A stretch of 64,000 nucleotides of DNA, taken from NCBI GenBank assembly GCA_020636195.1, contig JACJYH010000004.1, forward strand, positions 388,461 to 452,460, read 5' to 3'. The translations under genes were made by a program, and so were the position numbers. The notes under the pieces were generated by a model. It had not been told where the DNA came from. It did not search any database and worked only from the letters and a program-made list of their open reading frames with translations. The number at the start of each line of letters is the position of its first letter. Position 1 is the first letter of the stretch. The DNA comes from Lewinellaceae bacterium (GTDB lineage: Bacteria > Bacteroidota > Bacteroidia > Chitinophagales > Saprospiraceae). This document shows positions 63,101 through 64,000 of this stretch, in pieces.

Positions 63101-64000
63101 CTTGATAAAAATATCACCTCTGTACTTTTCCATAATTGGGAATGTGATTTCTCTTTTCTTGTCCACAACCACATTTGACTCATATAAAATCTCATTGTCC
63201 TTCAATATCACCAATTGGATGAATTGACTTTTATTGGTAGCATTTCCAAGCGTAATATGCAAGCTTTCTCCTGGTTTGTAAGCTCGCTTATTCAGTACCA
63301 AGTGTATAGGACGTGTGATCGGAAATTGATTTTTAGGAGCATTTGTAATCACTACAAACTTTTCTACCTTATTTTCATTGTCAGTTGCATCCATCAAAGT
63401 AATTTTATATACTCCGGAAGTGAATTTTTGCATACCAAACCATGAAAGTGGCAAATCAATTTTAGTCTCCAATAGTACCTTTTCAACCGGCCAATTTTCG
63501 TAGATTTCCCGCGGTTGTTGATAGATTATTCTGCGCTTTTGTCTTTTCGGCATATCCATTGAAGTGTCGAAATCAGACCAATCCACGTTTTTGGGTTCAT
63601 TTAATTTTTCAATTTTCAAAAGTGCGGAAGCATTTATGGAGATATCTGCAAAATTAAAAGCATCAAATTGGATAGTATCCAAATCACTCATGTCTTGATT
63701 TTGATCAGTTTTGATACTCAGATAATGTGACTTATACGCTGCTCGCACAAATTGCTTGCCTTCTCGTGTCTCACCTCTACTATCTGTAATGGTAACGTTG
63801 GTCTGAAAGGTAAAGGATGGATTGCTTTCTGGAGAAAATTGGTCATCTCCTACCAATTCAAAAGAAATTTCGAATTCTCCTTTCTCATCAGTAGTCACTT
63901 GACCAACATCCAATCGTGCCTCCTGAGGTTTGATGTAGCTCCATTCAAAATACCATGGAATGCGTGAAATGCGCGAAACCGTATAATTGACTTGGGCAAA
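60188..64000 (-). CDS. Alpha-2-macroglobulin-like protein, 5' end beyond the window
   Basis: The frame is open from the window edge (64000) to the stop at 60188, at least 1270 residues, so the true start lies outside. It carries MG-type beta domains and the family segment DALTQWKMMILSHT with FPNSPRFLRDGDQI. A helical alpha/alpha toroid (GGFPWFAGGRDDLYTTMYIAENW) is followed by a receptor-binding-like C-terminal domain (LKDMRPSGFEPTN). At the usual thioester position the sequence reads NNNNIIGWSDQ, so the reactive cysteine is missing. Such proteins are periplasmic or surface macroglobulins, but without a thioester the trapping mechanism must differ. It is convergent with ribB. Confidence 0.88.
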   Translation of the reverse strand, partial: FAQVNYTVSRISRIPWYFEWSYIKPQEARLDVGQVTTDEKGEFEISFELVGDDQFSPESNPSFTFQTNVTITDSRGETREGKQFVRAAYKSHYLSIKTDQNQDMSDLDTIQFDAFNFADISINASALLKIEKLNEPKNVDWSDFDTSMDMPKRQKRRIIYQQPREIYENWPVEKVLLETKIDLPLSWFGMQKFTSGVYKITLMDATDNENKVEKFVVITNAPKNQFPITRPIHLVLNKRAYKPGESLHITLGNATNKSQFIQLVILKDNEILYESNVVVDKKREITFPIMEKYRGDIFIKLNYVLNNRYFSEEERVEIPWNNKMLDIEYITFRDKCLPGAKESYQLKIKGKNKDAVFAEVLASIYDASLDQFKPNIWNHEFYPKSNNNVSFFALNFMKVISQTEYQSWGETVPSIYIHYPTLIPLYLNSNNMMFYSRSNMEYDGMAVPRTMQAERKPAKALMGKANDIVEEAPPTVEENQSDAPPLVRKNLKETVFFYPDLTTDKDGNLTISFTMNDALTQWKMMILSHTVDFKVGYDEKFIQTQKNVMVFPNSPRFLRDGDQISFKSKVTNLTNQTLTGNMKLQFFDALTGKDIASEIISSQHDIPAHLLPKGSATVSWHVHIPELKYSVITYRVTADFGEHIDIEENTIPILTNKMLVTETMPFWLNGNEIKKFEFQAFKQNTSTTKTDFKYTVELTSHPIWYAIQAMPYMQLQNNNNIIGWSDQFYTNTLASYIVHKHPRIKSVFDSWQTLGKNALLSNLSKNEELKSAILQETPWVQDALNEEEQKRNIALLFDLNLLAQNRQSIISKIKNAQLSNGGFPWFAGGRDDLYTTMYIAENWIHLIQLGIIEKDDRVISEILSKATNYLDIEILNRYNRMAENVKKYGGKLEDDHLDEMATLYIYLRSMLQQPFANEASQKVYEYYITQAAQYWNKRGIFSQANIGLALNRAKNQTWKKIKASLDERAMNNAELGQYWNEGNGFRWYQLPIERHARLIEFYIAAGAEPSIVNKMKLWLLKNKQTNAWKTSKATAAALFALLINGEADGITSLINEVKIPSISVGGKLITKNANEVEAGTGYFKESFSSAHIDKSLSNIQVSNPNHSVVWGAAYYQYFETLDHIRQFDDTPLKISKKYFKLENGEKNDVLHEVTSSQPLKIGDRVIVRMTMICDRDMEYVQLKDMRPSGFEPTNVLSGYKYQAGLSYYEATTDLATNFYFNVLPKGTYVFEYKVVVNHSGEYTGGITSAQCMYAPEFSSHSQGETIKISE

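Overview
The window looks like chromosomal DNA of an AT-rich, gliding-type Bacteroidota, probably near Saprospiraceae or another environmental member of the phylum; the lineage is inferred from gene content. The signs are: secreted proteins ending in type IX secretion (T9SS) sorting domains of type A (10131-11447, 23794-28167) and type B (47707-56904); SprB-like repeats; a type III glutamine synthetase; a Rho factor with a long N-terminal insertion; DUF4252 proteins beside an ECF sigma factor; many TTG starts; and repeated TAnnTTTG motifs (the Bacteroidota -7 element) upstream of genes. I saw no tRNA, rRNA, CRISPR array, phage or complete insertion sequence. No gap between genes exceeds 300 bases; the longest (47418-47706, 34765-35042, 42253-42509) hold promoters and small palindromes. 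Bases 1-131 show no convincing gene.

Layout. 0.1-2.7 kb: minus operon acpH-aroE-proline dehydrogenase. 2.8-4.3 kb: small membrane protein, phosphatidylserine synthase, ferredoxin. 4.3-6.2 kb: ECF sigma factor overlapping a protein with a single membrane anchor and a barrel-like C-terminus. 6.3-10.1 kb: MazG-like hydrolase, orphan TRAP solute-binding lipoprotein, TruC, LD-carboxypeptidase. 10.1-12 kb: T9SS-exported L-domain protein and a small Cys-rich lipoprotein whose signal peptide holds an 8-bp tandem repeat. 12.1-14.7 kb: fatty acid desaturase and ClC transporter. 14.7-16.1 kb: second ECF sigma operon with three tiny membrane proteins. 16.2-21.3 kb: tight minus operon YfhO-ppk2-hslR-nnr. 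21.4-28.2 kb: glnN and a secreted metalloprotease. 28.2-31 kb: third ECF operon (sigma, anti-sigma-like, three DUF4252-type proteins) holding a 160-bp MITE-like element. 31.1-34.8 kb: flippase, rpmH, rho. 35-41.1 kb: serS, Zn-peptidase, frr, a SRPBCC/GyrI-like protein, pabB-pabC, lipid A-type acyltransferase. 41.1-47.4 kb: DUF2905 protein, nucleotidyltransferase, Ala-rich lipoprotein, lolA, outer membrane protein, Pif1-like helicase, serine hydrolase, SUI1-family factor. 47.7-57.9 kb: a 3065-residue T9SS type B adhesin and an outer membrane partner candidate. 57.9-64 kb: glycosyltransferase, RibBA-like protein with a degenerate second domain, and an alpha-2-macroglobulin-like protein running off the right edge.

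How it fits together. Much of the window serves the cell envelope: lipids (pssA, desaturase, acyltransferase), lipoprotein export (lolA), peptidoglycan recycling (ldcA), surface proteins exported by T9SS, and three envelope-facing ECF sigma systems of different architecture. The rest is housekeeping (serS, frr, rho, rpmH, aroE, pabBC, ribB, glnN, truC). The most unusual signals are the out-of-frame-capable octanucleotide repeat at 11914-11961, the sigma factor coupled to an inner-membrane/barrel hybrid protein, the sigma operon of small His-rich membrane proteins, and the MITE-like element inserted exactly at a stop codon.
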